Below the pieces are notes generated by a model that saw only the letters and a program-made list of their open reading frames with translations, made no database searches and was not told the origin of the DNA. DNA of 62,116 bases, from NCBI GenBank assembly GCA_009780025.1, contig WRAV01000008.1:1-62116 (forward strand), given 5' to 3'. A program made the position numbers and the translations under genes. The DNA is from Oscillospiraceae bacterium (GTDB taxonomy: Bacteria; Bacillota; Clostridia; Oscillospirales; Ruminococcaceae). Of this stretch, positions 45,230 through 53,380 are shown piece by piece. Positions within the stretch are counted from its first letter, which is position 1. Each line of letters begins with the position of its first letter.

Positions 45230-46381
45230 GTGAGTAACGTGGAGGGAATGAAAGCAGCACCCGGCAACCGCTATAATCGCTCGGAATGGGCGGGCGCTTT
45301 TGGAGACGTGGGAACTTTGATTCCCTTCATCATAGGCTATATTTCGATTCTTAATATGGAGCCCACAGGAATACTTCTGACCTTTGGCGTGTTCTTAATA
45401 GCTTCCGGCCTATATTATAAAACGCCGTTTCCGGTTCAGCCTATGAAAGCCGTCGGCGGGGCGGCAATTACCCAAGCAACTTTAATCACTCCGAACATGG
45501 TTTGGGGAGCCGGCCTTTTCAGCGGACTTTTTTGGCTTATTGTTGGGCTGTCTGGAGCACTAAAATACATAGCGAGAATAGCGAGCAAGCCGGTGATTCG
45601 TGGGGTCGTCCTGGGACTTGGTATCTCTTTCGTTATGCAGGGAACGGCTTTGATGAGGACAGATTTTATCATTGCCCTTATTGCCTTGGCACTGACTTTT
45701 CTTTTATTGGCGAACAAGTATATTCCGGCAATGTTTGCGCTGCTCATCTTTGGCATTGCTGTCACAGTGATAAGAGCTCCCGGCATTTTACAGGAACTGT
45801 CCGCCATCAGACCGGGGCTCAATCTCCCGCAGTTTGCCTTGATCACTTTGACATGGCATGAATTATTGTCTGGCATTTTGATACTGGGTATAGTGCAAAT
45901 ACCATTGACCCTGGGCAACGCTGTAATAGCAACGACCATAGAGAATAATCGCATGTTTCCCGACCGCCTTGTAAGCGAAAAGAAGGTCGCCGTTTCCAAA
46001 GGGTTTATGAATCTTGTGTCACCAATATTGGGGGGTGTCCCCATTTGCCATGGTGCCGGGGGGATGGCTGCGCATGTACGCTTCGGTGCACGTACCGGCG
46101 GCTCCGTGGTAATTCTGGGTGGTAGTCTCCTTCTACTAGGGCTATTTTTTAGTGATTCGGTTTTGCTGCTGTTAGGTATGATTCCCTCATCTGTGCTGGG
46201 CGTTATCCTATTTTTTGCTGGGCTGGAGCTGGCGATGTCAGCTCGCGATGTTGGGCCGGAGAAATCGGATTTTTATGTACTGTTAATTACAGCTAGTTTC
46301 TCACTCTGGAACGTAGGGATTGGATTTTTGGCAGGTTTGATTGTACAGGAATTGCTTAAAAGAAATGTGTTTCGCGTGTGA
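45230..46381 (+). CDS. MOT1-type putative molybdate/sulfate permease
   Basis: A 383-residue secondary transporter with about ten membrane segments. Two repeated motifs identify the MOT1 family: EWAGAFGDVGTLIPF near residue 19 with PFPVQPMKAVGGAAITQA near 65, and PLTLGNAVIAT with GGVPICHGAGGMAAHVRFGARTGG in the second half. MOT1 proteins carry molybdate with high affinity in algae and plants; bacterial relatives occur in mod clusters. The GTG at 45230 lies three bases after the modD stop; an ATG six codons in, right behind GGAGGG, is a possible alternative. Confidence 0.85.
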   Translation: MSNVEGMKAAPGNRYNRSEWAGAFGDVGTLIPFIIGYISILNMEPTGILLTFGVFLIASGLYYKTPFPVQPMKAVGGAAITQATLITPNMVWGAGLFSGLFWLIVGLSGALKYIARIASKPVIRGVVLGLGISFVMQGTALMRTDFIIALIALALTFLLLANKYIPAMFALLIFGIAVTVIRAPGILQELSAIRPGLNLPQFALITLTWHELLSGILILGIVQIPLTLGNAVIATTIENNRMFPDRLVSEKKVAVSKGFMNLVSPILGGVPICHGAGGMAAHVRFGARTGGSVVILGGSLLLLGLFFSDSVLLLLGMIPSSVLGVILFFAGLELAMSARDVGPEKSDFYVLLITASFSLWNVGIGFLAGLIVQELLKRNVFRV

Positions 46382-46466
46382 AAAGCATATGCGAGGAAGT
46401 GATCGTTAATAATAAGTAGAAAGATTGGCATTGATTATTCATAAAAATTATAGAGGAGAGATACGT

Positions 46467-46676
46467 ATGAAGATAAGTGCAAGCAATCAGCTAAAAGGTA
46501 AAATAGTTGAGATTAAAGATGGCGCGGTAAACGGCGTTGTTGTTATTGATATTGGCAACGGGAATAGAGTCACCGCGTCAATTACTATGGATTCTATAAA
46601 GAAGCTTGGGCTTAAAGTCGGCGCAGAGGCTTACGCTGTTATTAAAGCAACGTCTGTTATGGTCGCGGTGGATTAA
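46467..46676 (+). CDS. Molbindin (single TOBE/Mop domain)
   Basis: A 69-residue protein consisting of one Mop domain. It begins MKISASNQLKGKIVEIKDGA, followed by VNGVVVIDIGNGNRVTASITMDS and a final AVIKATSVMVAVD, all diagnostic of molbindins. Such proteins assemble into hexamers that store molybdate or tungstate in the cytoplasm. A GAGGAGAG site precedes the ATG. It closes the first half of the island. Confidence 0.93.
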   Translation: MKISASNQLKGKIVEIKDGAVNGVVVIDIGNGNRVTASITMDSIKKLGLKVGAEAYAVIKATSVMVAVD

Positions 46677-46729
46677 GGTTCCCAATACTTCTGTTAAGGA
46701 TGTGAGTATTCAATTTTTGACATTTACGG

Positions 46730-46758
46730 TTGACAAGCTCAAATCTATTGTGTAATGA
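46730..46758 (+). promoter_or_regulatory. Promoter of the second metal-oxyanion operon
   Basis: TTGACA-N17-TAATGA, about 25 bases before the second conserved leader. Confidence 0.65.
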
Positions 46759-46780
46759 CGAACGAAATATACTTCGATTC

Positions 46781-46928
46781 TTGTGAGCTAAAGCGAAGGC
46801 CATGCTTACTGGAACGTTAGGGTATACGTGGAAACATGTATGCCTTCCATTGTGAAAAGGAGTATAACAGTGTTGCCAGTTCCAAATTGGCGGCATCTGT
46901 TTACGCACTCCTTCGGGGGTGTTTTTTT
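46781..46928 (+). promoter_or_regulatory. Second Moco/Tuco-type riboswitch candidate with terminator
   Basis: It repeats the conserved blocks of the modA leader: GGCCATGCTT, TAGGGTATACGT-GGAAA-CATGTATGCC, TTCCATTGTGAAAAGGAGTA, and GGCGGCATC. Several differences are compensatory: GAGC/GCTT in the first leader is ACGT/CATGT-type here, which supports base pairing around the GGAAA loop. The terminator CACTCC-ttcg-GGGGTG with TTTTTTT lies at 46906-46928. Cofactor-dependent termination would shut off the operon when molybdenum or tungsten cofactor is plentiful. Confidence 0.7.
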
Positions 46929-47022
46929 ATGCTCTGTATGCACATCGTAAACGTAGTAAGAATCACAGGTATTGAAGTATACATGTTCGTAAATTTGCTA
47001 CTGGAATACGAAAGGAGCCTTT

Positions 47023-48138
47023 ATGAAAACGAAAAAAATTGTCTCTCTCCTAATTGCCGCCATGCTTGCGGTTACCTTGATTGCAGGCTGTACGCCGCCG
47101 CAGCAAAGCACTCCGGCTCAGCCGGCCACTATTCACCAAGAGCAGCCGGCACCTGTAACAGAGCCTGAGCCTGAACCCGAGGCTGAACCGGACACGTCCG
47201 TTACAATAACCGATGTTGTGGGGCGTACGGTTACGCTTCTTCAACCTGCTCGTCGAGTTGTCGGTACGCACAACCCGACGATGAACATTCCCATCGTTCT
47301 TGGCGGCGGTGGCATTTACATTGCCGGTTTTGGCAACAAGGCTATGGCAATAGGACTATACGACTACGTTTTCCCAGAGCTGCGGGACGATGTGACACAA
47401 ATTGGTATGGGCAGGGAAATCAATTTTGAAAGCGTTTTGGAGGTCGGGGCTGACCTTGCAATCTTGCCGGAGCGCTTTGCAGACCTTGCCGACAGGTTTG
47501 AGGAAATCGGCGTACCGGCTGCCGTAATTATCGAAGTCAATCAGAGTTTTGATTCGATAATTACCGCCGTCACGCTAATGGGTGTTCTTTTGGGAGAAGA
47601 AGAGCGCGCCGTTCAAATAAACGCTTTCTTTTCCGAAAGAATAGCTGTTGCAGCAGAGATTGCCGAGCAAGTGACAGACCGGCCTAGAGCAATGTTTACA
47701 AGCGGATCGTCCGCAACTAGCGTTGCACACGCATCCATGCTGCAATCGGTGATGATGGAAACGGCAGGCGCAATCAATGTCGCGCGGGATATTAGCGCGG
47801 ACGATGCTTTTGTTGAGGTTTCGATAGAAGAAATTATCGGCTGGAACCCGGAAGTGATTTTCATTCCTGCATACGCCTCATACACGGTTGAAGATATACT
47901 AAACGATTCAGCTTGGAGTAGCATACAGGCAATACAAGACGGAAGGGTTTACATATTCCCGAGCCACCTTGACCCTTGGGATTTTCCTACCCCGTCAACA
48001 GCAATGGGGTTAGCCTGGCTTCTGAACGCTTTGCACCCTGAGCTATACTCAATGGAGCGAGTCATTCAAGACGCCAACGAATTCTATCAGTTGGTTTATG
48101 GGCAGACTTTCACAGCCGAACAGCTAGGCCTACAGTAG
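47023..48138 (+). CDS. Periplasmic-binding lipoprotein of a FecCD-type ABC system (MolB-like)
   Basis: A 371-residue class III substrate-binding lipoprotein. Lipobox LIAGC gives a lipidated Cys23, and a Pro/Glu linker runs to about residue 60. The fold starts VTITDVVGRTVTLLQPARRVV, the usual entry to iron-siderophore/B12 binding proteins. The WDFPTPSTAMGLAWLLNALHP end is common in MolB-like oxyanion binders. Because a Moco-type riboswitch precedes it and XdhC follows, molybdate or tungstate is the likely cargo; haem or siderophore cannot be excluded from the sequence alone. AAAGGAG lies upstream. Confidence 0.8.
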   Translation: MKTKKIVSLLIAAMLAVTLIAGCTPPQQSTPAQPATIHQEQPAPVTEPEPEPEAEPDTSVTITDVVGRTVTLLQPARRVVGTHNPTMNIPIVLGGGGIYIAGFGNKAMAIGLYDYVFPELRDDVTQIGMGREINFESVLEVGADLAILPERFADLADRFEEIGVPAAVIIEVNQSFDSIITAVTLMGVLLGEEERAVQINAFFSERIAVAAEIAEQVTDRPRAMFTSGSSATSVAHASMLQSVMMETAGAINVARDISADDAFVEVSIEEIIGWNPEVIFIPAYASYTVEDILNDSAWSSIQAIQDGRVYIFPSHLDPWDFPTPSTAMGLAWLLNALHPELYSMERVIQDANEFYQLVYGQTFTAEQLGLQ

Positions 48139-48158
48139 CGCGATAGAAACTAGATAGA

Positions 48159-49169
48159 ATGATAGAAAAGAAAAGGTACAACATTTTGCTGCTGGCTATA
48201 GGGATTACCCTGTTCCTTTTTGTTTTAGCCGCGCTGACAATGGGTAGATACAGCATGAACCCATTCGATGTGCTTCGTGCTATTCATGCTAGAGTTACAG
48301 ACATTCCGACGAATGATTCTATGGAAGTTATTCTGTTTCGGATTCGGCTTCCCCGTGTGATAGCGTCGCTTTTGGTAGGGGCGGCGCTGTCTATGTCGGG
48401 TGCGGTTTACCAGAGCACTTTTCGGAATCCTTTGATTTCGCCCGATTTATTGAGGGTTTCCTCTGGTGCGAGCATGGGTGCTGTCGTGGCCATTTTTTGG
48501 GGTGCTTCTTTCCAAGCCATCCCAGTCTTTGCCTTTGCAGGTGGTATTATGGCTGTTTTGCTTGCGACCAGCCTTCCCAAAATCCTGCGCAATTCGTCCA
48601 ATATGATGTTGGTGCTTTCGGGCATTGTTATTAGCGGCTTTATGAGCTCTGTTGTCGGAGTTATGATGATGCTTTCCAGGGAGCAGGATCAGCTTTCGGC
48701 TATTGTGTTTTGGCAGATGGGCAGTTTGACACGGATAAACTACTCTCAGCTTGTAGTGGTTACGCCCATTTTTTTAGCCTGCATTACCATCATGATTCTG
48801 ATATCCTGGCGATTGAACATACTTTCTTTCGGCGAGCAAGAGGCGCTATCGGTCGGCGTAAACATAAAAAGGCTAAGATGGATTGCAATCGCCTGCGCCA
48901 GCTTGCTTACAGCAAGTGCAGTAAGTATCAGTGGAACGATTGGCTGGATTGGCCTTGTTATTCCACACTTTGGGCGTCTACTCTGTGGTAGCGACAACAC
49001 AAAGTTGTTGCCAATATCAGCGCTTTTGGGCGGGGCATTTTTGCTTGTCATAGATACCATAGCACGTGTTGCAACAACATTTGAACTTCCGCTGTCCATT
49101 TTGGTAGGTCTGATTGGCGCACCGTTTTTCGCGTGGTTGCTTCATCGCCATAAGGTAAAAATTATATGA
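48159..49169 (+). CDS. FecCD family ABC permease (MolC-like)
   Basis: A 336-residue permease with about ten membrane helices. FecCD/BtuC marks: RIRLPRVIASLLVGAALSMSGAVYQ near residue 60, the FRNPLISPDLL loop, LSGIVISGF, GEQEALSVGVN, and GTIGWIGLVIPHFGRLL near residue 262 before the DTIARV segment. It is coupled to the ATPase gene by an ATGA overlap and probably forms a homodimer in the membrane. Confidence 0.92.
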   Translation: MIEKKRYNILLLAIGITLFLFVLAALTMGRYSMNPFDVLRAIHARVTDIPTNDSMEVILFRIRLPRVIASLLVGAALSMSGAVYQSTFRNPLISPDLLRVSSGASMGAVVAIFWGASFQAIPVFAFAGGIMAVLLATSLPKILRNSSNMMLVLSGIVISGFMSSVVGVMMMLSREQDQLSAIVFWQMGSLTRINYSQLVVVTPIFLACITIMILISWRLNILSFGEQEALSVGVNIKRLRWIAIACASLLTASAVSISGTIGWIGLVIPHFGRLLCGSDNTKLLPISALLGGAFLLVIDTIARVATTFELPLSILVGLIGAPFFAWLLHRHKVKII

Positions 49170-49981
49170 GTATAGAGGTTCGTAGCCTAAACTTTTCATA
49201 TGGCCCAAGACAGGTTTTGCGTGATATTATTTTTGATATTGAACCGGCGCAAACTCTGGCGATATTGGGTCCGAATGGGTCAGGAAAGACCACGCTACTC
49301 AACATTATCGTTGGCTCGCTTGCGCAAACATCCGGTAGTATTATATATGAGGGGAAAACATTCAAGCACTTCAACCCAAGAAAAATGGCGCAGCTTGTGG
49401 GCTATGTGCCACAAACGATCATCCCTGTGTTTGATTACAGCGTAATCGACTACGTTGTAACAGGGTGCGCCCCACAAATCGGAACTTTTGAGCGTCCGCA
49501 AGAAAAGCACTACGATATAGCGATGAAGTACATTCGCGAAATGGGAATTGAACACTTGGCGGAAAAATCCTACCGGCAGATAAGCGGTGGCGAGCGACAA
49601 CAAGTTTCCATTGCGCGGGCGCTGGCTCAGTGTCCCACATACATTCTTATGGACGAGCCAACCTCACACTTGGATTTTGGGAATCAGATTCGCGTCTTGA
49701 AGACAATCCGGCAACTGGCCCAAAGTGGATTTGGCGTAGTGTTCACAACGCACAATCCAGACCACGCTTTGCTTGTAGGTGGAAAAGCTGCAATCATTGA
49801 CCGAAGCGGTAAGCTTACCTTTGGGAATAGCCATCAATTGATTAATGAAGCGCTTTTGTCAGAGCTTTACGGCGTTGCTCTTTGTATCAAAAATATCGAA
49901 GGCTCGGATCGAAAGATATGTTTTGCGCCCTATTTAAGCAAAGGAGAGAACGAATATGAAGACAATAATGAACATCCTTGA
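49166..49981 (+). CDS. ABC transporter ATP-binding protein (MolA/FecE-like)
   Basis: A 271-residue ATPase. Walker A GPNGSGKTTLLN lies near residue 36, the signature SGGERQQVSIARAL near residue 136, and Walker B YILMDEPTSHLDF follows, with the switch His in FTTHNPDHAL. It overlaps the permease gene by 4 bases and the XdhC gene by 26 bases, so the four genes form a tight operon. Confidence 0.92.
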   Translation: MSIEVRSLNFSYGPRQVLRDIIFDIEPAQTLAILGPNGSGKTTLLNIIVGSLAQTSGSIIYEGKTFKHFNPRKMAQLVGYVPQTIIPVFDYSVIDYVVTGCAPQIGTFERPQEKHYDIAMKYIREMGIEHLAEKSYRQISGGERQQVSIARALAQCPTYILMDEPTSHLDFGNQIRVLKTIRQLAQSGFGVVFTTHNPDHALLVGGKAAIIDRSGKLTFGNSHQLINEALLSELYGVALCIKNIEGSDRKICFAPYLSKGENEYEDNNEHP

Positions 49982-50756
49982 GGCCCAACTAAAAGCGCAG
50001 CAAGACAAGAAAACTTATGCGCTGGCAACCCTTGTAAAAACGCAGGGTGCGACGCCGCGCGGAGTTGGCAGCAAGATGATGGTATTTGAGGATGGTAAAT
50101 TTGAGGGCACAATAGGTGGCGGGGCATTGGAAAAGCAAGTTCTCGCCGACGCCCTCAAATGTGTAAAAAGTCGGGAAAGTGTGCTTGCGGAGTACGAAAA
50201 CCGCACAGAGGATGGCTCATCGCCTTGCGGCGGAATTATCACGGTGTTTATCGAACCAATACAAAGTGTGCCCGATTTGGTGGTGTGTGGGGCAGGGCAT
50301 GTCGGCGGTGCGCTGATTAAGCTGGCCGGGGCGCTGGATTATCGCGTCACAGCGATTGACACGAGAGATACTGAAATGACTGAGGCCCACGTAAAAGAGG
50401 CAGACAACTTCGTGCTTGTGGAGGACTTTTTTGTAGGTCTGCAATCACTGAACATTGGTGCGGGGGCATTTTATCTTATCTCCACCTATGGGCATTCACA
50501 AGACGGCCAGGCGCTCGCCGCCGCCCTTGAAAAGAATGCTGCGTATATTGGGATGATGGGCAGCCCAATCAAGATTTCTTCTCTTTTCTCTAAACTTCGC
50601 GAGAAAGGCTTTAGTGATGAGCAGCTTGCTTTTATTCATACGCCGGTAGGTCTTGACATCGGCGGCGAAACGCCACCGGAAATTGCTGTTTCTATTCTAG
50701 CAGAAATGCAGAAAGTCCGATATGGCAAATCAGGGTGTTCGCTCAAAGAGATTTGA
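49956..50756 (+). CDS. XdhC/CoxI family protein
   Basis: A 266-residue protein of the XdhC family, which matures molybdenum hydroxylases by binding and sulfurating the cofactor. The N-terminal XdhC_CoxI domain has TLVKTQGATPRGVGSKMMV and GTIGGGALEKQV, with SSPCGGIITVFIEP. The Rossmann domain begins VVCGAGHVGGAL near residue 107 and carries YIGMMGSP and TPVGLDIGGETPPEIAVSI. AAAGGAG lies 11 bases before the ATG inside the ATPase gene. No molybdenum hydroxylase gene is in the window, so its client is elsewhere. Confidence 0.93.
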   Translation: MKTIMNILEAQLKAQQDKKTYALATLVKTQGATPRGVGSKMMVFEDGKFEGTIGGGALEKQVLADALKCVKSRESVLAEYENRTEDGSSPCGGIITVFIEPIQSVPDLVVCGAGHVGGALIKLAGALDYRVTAIDTRDTEMTEAHVKEADNFVLVEDFFVGLQSLNIGAGAFYLISTYGHSQDGQALAAALEKNAAYIGMMGSPIKISSLFSKLREKGFSDEQLAFIHTPVGLDIGGETPPEIAVSILAEMQKVRYGKSGCSLKEI

Positions 50757-50771
50757 CGAGGTGACTGAGTG

Positions 50772-50867
50772 GTGAAAAAGTGGACGATTGAACCGTACAA
50801 GTGGTATCGAGATGCGTATGATATGTTTGGTTTGCAAAAAAGCATACAAAGAACCCCGGAAACGTAG
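50772..50867 (+). CDS. Possible 31-residue frame after xdhC
   Basis: A GTG-started frame 15 bases past the XdhC stop, with GAGGTG upstream, encodes MKKWTIEPYKWYRDAYDMFG and eleven more residues. It could be a tiny gene or the first codons of a truncated one. No similarity recognised. The rest of 50868-50999 shows nothing convincing. Confidence 0.25.
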   Translation: MKKWTIEPYKWYRDAYDMFGLQKSIQRTPET

Positions 50868-50999
50868 GGTGCTAACCTTGCACGCCACCATCGCTGCCAT
50901 CAAAGGAAAAGGAATTATTGAAAATAAAATGTACCGAGAAAGCCATCTATCGCGTGTTAGGCTAGATACGATACTCAGGCGTCACCAACCCCCCAAAAT

Positions 51000-51059
51000 A
51001 CTAATGCGGATTTCACGCAGTCTAAGTTGACTGTGCGGGGTTCGCATTAGTGTTTTTTT
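51000..51059 (+). terminator. Strong intrinsic terminator ending the molybdenum island
   Basis: ACTAATGCG pairs with CGCATTAGT, with further inner pairing (CACGCAGTC with GACTGTGCG), followed by TTTTTTT. Confidence 0.85.
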
Positions 51060-51108
51060 CAGCGGTTGCCAACAATTCGGAAACAAAAATACAGAACTGT
51101 TGAAAATC

Positions 51109-51339
51109 TCACCACACACCTCTGATGATTTTTCCTGCGACATCGGCTGTTCGCTGTTGGTGTGAGTAGTTTAAGTGTGTATAAATTTCCGCTGTGGCCG
51201 ATAGCTTACTATGACCCAAATAGTGCTGAATGTCCGTGAGGGAAACGCCGCCGTCATAGAGAAGCGTGGCACATGTATGCCCATACAGTATAATAACGCT
51301 AAACCCAAAAACCCAGTAATCATGCGATGTATTGCGGAC
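51109..51339 (-). pseudogene. C-terminal remnant of a tyrosine recombinase/integrase
   Basis: Reading the minus strand from about 51339 to TGA at 51111-51109 gives HTCATLLYDGGVSLTDIQHY, then LGHSKLSATAEIYTH. These are the end of the catalytic domain, with the box II Arg region replaced (LYGHT instead of LRHT), the second His of LGHS and the Tyr nucleophile in IYTHLN. Only about 75 residues survive and no start is present. It indicates an older integration at this place, next to the present serine-recombinase element. Confidence 0.7.
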
Positions 51340-51389
51340 AAGGAAGTATGTATGGCGGCGCAGAGCAATCTGCGCCGTTGTGCGTATTT

Positions 51390-53069
51390 CTACGCGCTTT
51401 TATGGGTTTGCTTTTTTTGTGCTATGTGTTCTGCTATCATAGCTTCCAGCTCTCCCGGTGCCGGAATGTCAATTACACCGACTGCATTATAAAAAATATC
51501 AATCTGCTGGACGCGCTTACCGCTGGATTTGTCCGGGGCGTGAACCTCGACCCGCTGAATAAACTCATTGAGGATGGTCGGCGTCAGCTCCGTGATGTCG
51601 GTGTACTTTCGCACATTGGCGAGGAACGCTTTGAAATCCGCCGTGATTTCCTCGCCTTTGGCAACATCGGCTTCCATACGCACTACATCAGCCTTTAGCT
51701 GCCGTTGCTCGGCGTCATAGTCACTCGACATGGCTTGAAATCGCTCGTCTGAGAGTTTACCGCTAATCACATGGTCTTCATAAAGGCGTTTGAAAATCTG
51801 GTCGAGTTCATCAATTCGGCGGTTTGCCTTAACAATCTCCCGCTTCATCTCAGCCAATTCCCTGCGCCTATCCTCAAAGGACTGCTCATACTTGATACGA
51901 ACAAAGCCCGATTCAAACTGCTGAACGTACCGCAGCGCCCGCTGAATATGTTCAAGCACTATGCTCCGTAAGACCTCCTCGCGGATATAGTGCGCTGTAC
52001 ATTGCCCCATAGCGTCTTTGTATTGGGCGCAAACATAGTGGTCTTGATTTGGGCTGAAGCTCTTGCAGGTACGGAAGTGCAGCTTTGAGCCACAATCAGC
52101 ACAATGTACGATACCTGAGAATAAGCCCGCCCTGCCGCCTTTGGTGAGCCGCCGCTTGTGCTTGCGAAGCTCTTGCACCCGTTCCCATTGCAACCTCTCA
52201 ATGATTGCAGGGTGCGCGTCCTCAAAGACTACCCAGTTTTCCGGCACATTTTTGTACGACTGCTTCTTCTTGTAGCTTTTCTTGAAGTGCTTAAAGTTAA
52301 CCATACAGCCGATATACTCCATACGCCCCAAAATGCTGTCAATGGTAGTGTCCTGCCAGCAATAGGGGTCGTCCGACCCTTTATGGCGGGTTTTCTGTCC
52401 TAACGCCTGCAAGTGAGTTGTTGGCGTCGGCACCTTTTCCCTCCAGAGGATACGCGCGATTTGTGAAGGGCCTTTCCCGGCGATACACAGGTCAAATATG
52501 TGCCGGACAACCTTTGCGGCCTCTTCATCCACAATCCATTTCTCTTTATCCTGCGGGTCTTTAAGAAACCCGTATGGCGGGATTGTGCTGAGATATTTTC
52601 CTGATTTACCAATGGTCGCTTTCGCGTCGCGCACTTTCTTTGCTGTGTCGCGGGCATGGAACTCGTTAAATAGGTTCAAAATTACTGTGAAATCGTTGCT
52701 CTGTGTCCCGTTTTCTGAGTCCACGTTATCTCGGATGGCAATAAAGCGCACATCGTTGTCCGGCAGAATGATGTCGGTATACATGCCCACTTGCAGATAA
52801 TCGCGTCCAAGGCGGCTCATGTCTTTGACGATTATAATTCCGACTTTGCCCTCTTTGACTAAGCTCATCATCTCGGTAAAACTCGGCCTGTCCCATTGAG
52901 TACCAGACCAGCCATCATCAACGAAATGGCGGATATTCGGGAGGTGGCTGCGCTTGGCGTATTCGTCTAGCATGGACTTTTGATGGGCGATGCTATTGCT
53001 CTCGCCCTCGTAGCCGTCATCATGGCTTAAACGGCTGTACAATGCGGTTATTCTGTCTGACTGCTGCAT
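51390..53069 (-). CDS. Large serine recombinase (TndX-like, DUF4368)
   Basis: A 559-residue integrase/excisionase. The resolvase domain starts RITALYSRLSHDDG; Ser15 is the expected nucleophile, and DMSRLGRDYLQVG carries catalytic Arg residues. A recombinase domain (PPYGFLKDP onwards), a zinc ribbon (CADCGSKLHFRTC and a further Cys pair), a long coiled coil and the DUF4368 C-terminus (LNEFIQRVEVHAPD) follow. The ATG at 53069 has AAAGGAG upstream. It should insert and excise the element through a GA- or similar dinucleotide crossover, as in Tn4451. Confidence 0.95.
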   Translation of the reverse strand: MQQSDRITALYSRLSHDDGYEGESNSIAHQKSMLDEYAKRSHLPNIRHFVDDGWSGTQWDRPSFTEMMSLVKEGKVGIIIVKDMSRLGRDYLQVGMYTDIILPDNDVRFIAIRDNVDSENGTQSNDFTVILNLFNEFHARDTAKKVRDAKATIGKSGKYLSTIPPYGFLKDPQDKEKWIVDEEAAKVVRHIFDLCIAGKGPSQIARILWREKVPTPTTHLQALGQKTRHKGSDDPYCWQDTTIDSILGRMEYIGCMVNFKHFKKSYKKKQSYKNVPENWVVFEDAHPAIIERLQWERVQELRKHKRRLTKGGRAGLFSGIVHCADCGSKLHFRTCKSFSPNQDHYVCAQYKDAMGQCTAHYIREEVLRSIVLEHIQRALRYVQQFESGFVRIKYEQSFEDRRRELAEMKREIVKANRRIDELDQIFKRLYEDHVISGKLSDERFQAMSSDYDAEQRQLKADVVRMEADVAKGEEITADFKAFLANVRKYTDITELTPTILNEFIQRVEVHAPDKSSGKRVQQIDIFYNAVGVIDIPAPGELEAMIAEHIAQKKQTHKSA

Positions 53070-53155
53070 TACTTTTCTCCTTTCCTCGCAGCCAGACACG
53101 GTATTTTGTAGCATGTACATCATACCATATCTGACCGTTCAATTCAACGCAAAAG

Positions 53156-53380
53156 TTATTGCTCTGAAACATCCGCACCGCTATCCAGCCAACGCAAAAT
53201 GATACGCAACATGCTTTCGTTAGCATTGGGGTTGAAATGCGATTTGACGGTATATGTCGTGCCGCCGATGATTTTTGTAAAATCCAAATCCTTTGGATAT
53301 TTTGATAACACCAGCGGTTCCCGGCCTGTGTCAATTAGCGGTTTGTGGCTATTTTCGTAATGAGATAAATTATCTTGCAT
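53156..53380 (-). CDS. tnpW: Transposon-encoded protein TnpW
   Basis: A 74-residue protein typical of Tn4451-like and related gut elements. The core FTKIIGGTTYTVKSHFNPNA and the end ESMLRIILRWLDSG match TnpW. Its function is unknown. The ATG at 53380 has GGAGG 8 bases upstream and overlaps the relaxase stop by 11 bases. Confidence 0.85.
   Translation of the reverse strand: MQDNLSHYENSHKPLIDTGREPLVLSKYPKDLDFTKIIGGTTYTVKSHFNPNANESMLRIILRWLDSGADVSEQ

Noticed and set aside
50788-51030. An 80-codon frame downstream of xdhC
   Set aside because: No ribosome site, no family pattern, and it ends inside the terminator hairpin.
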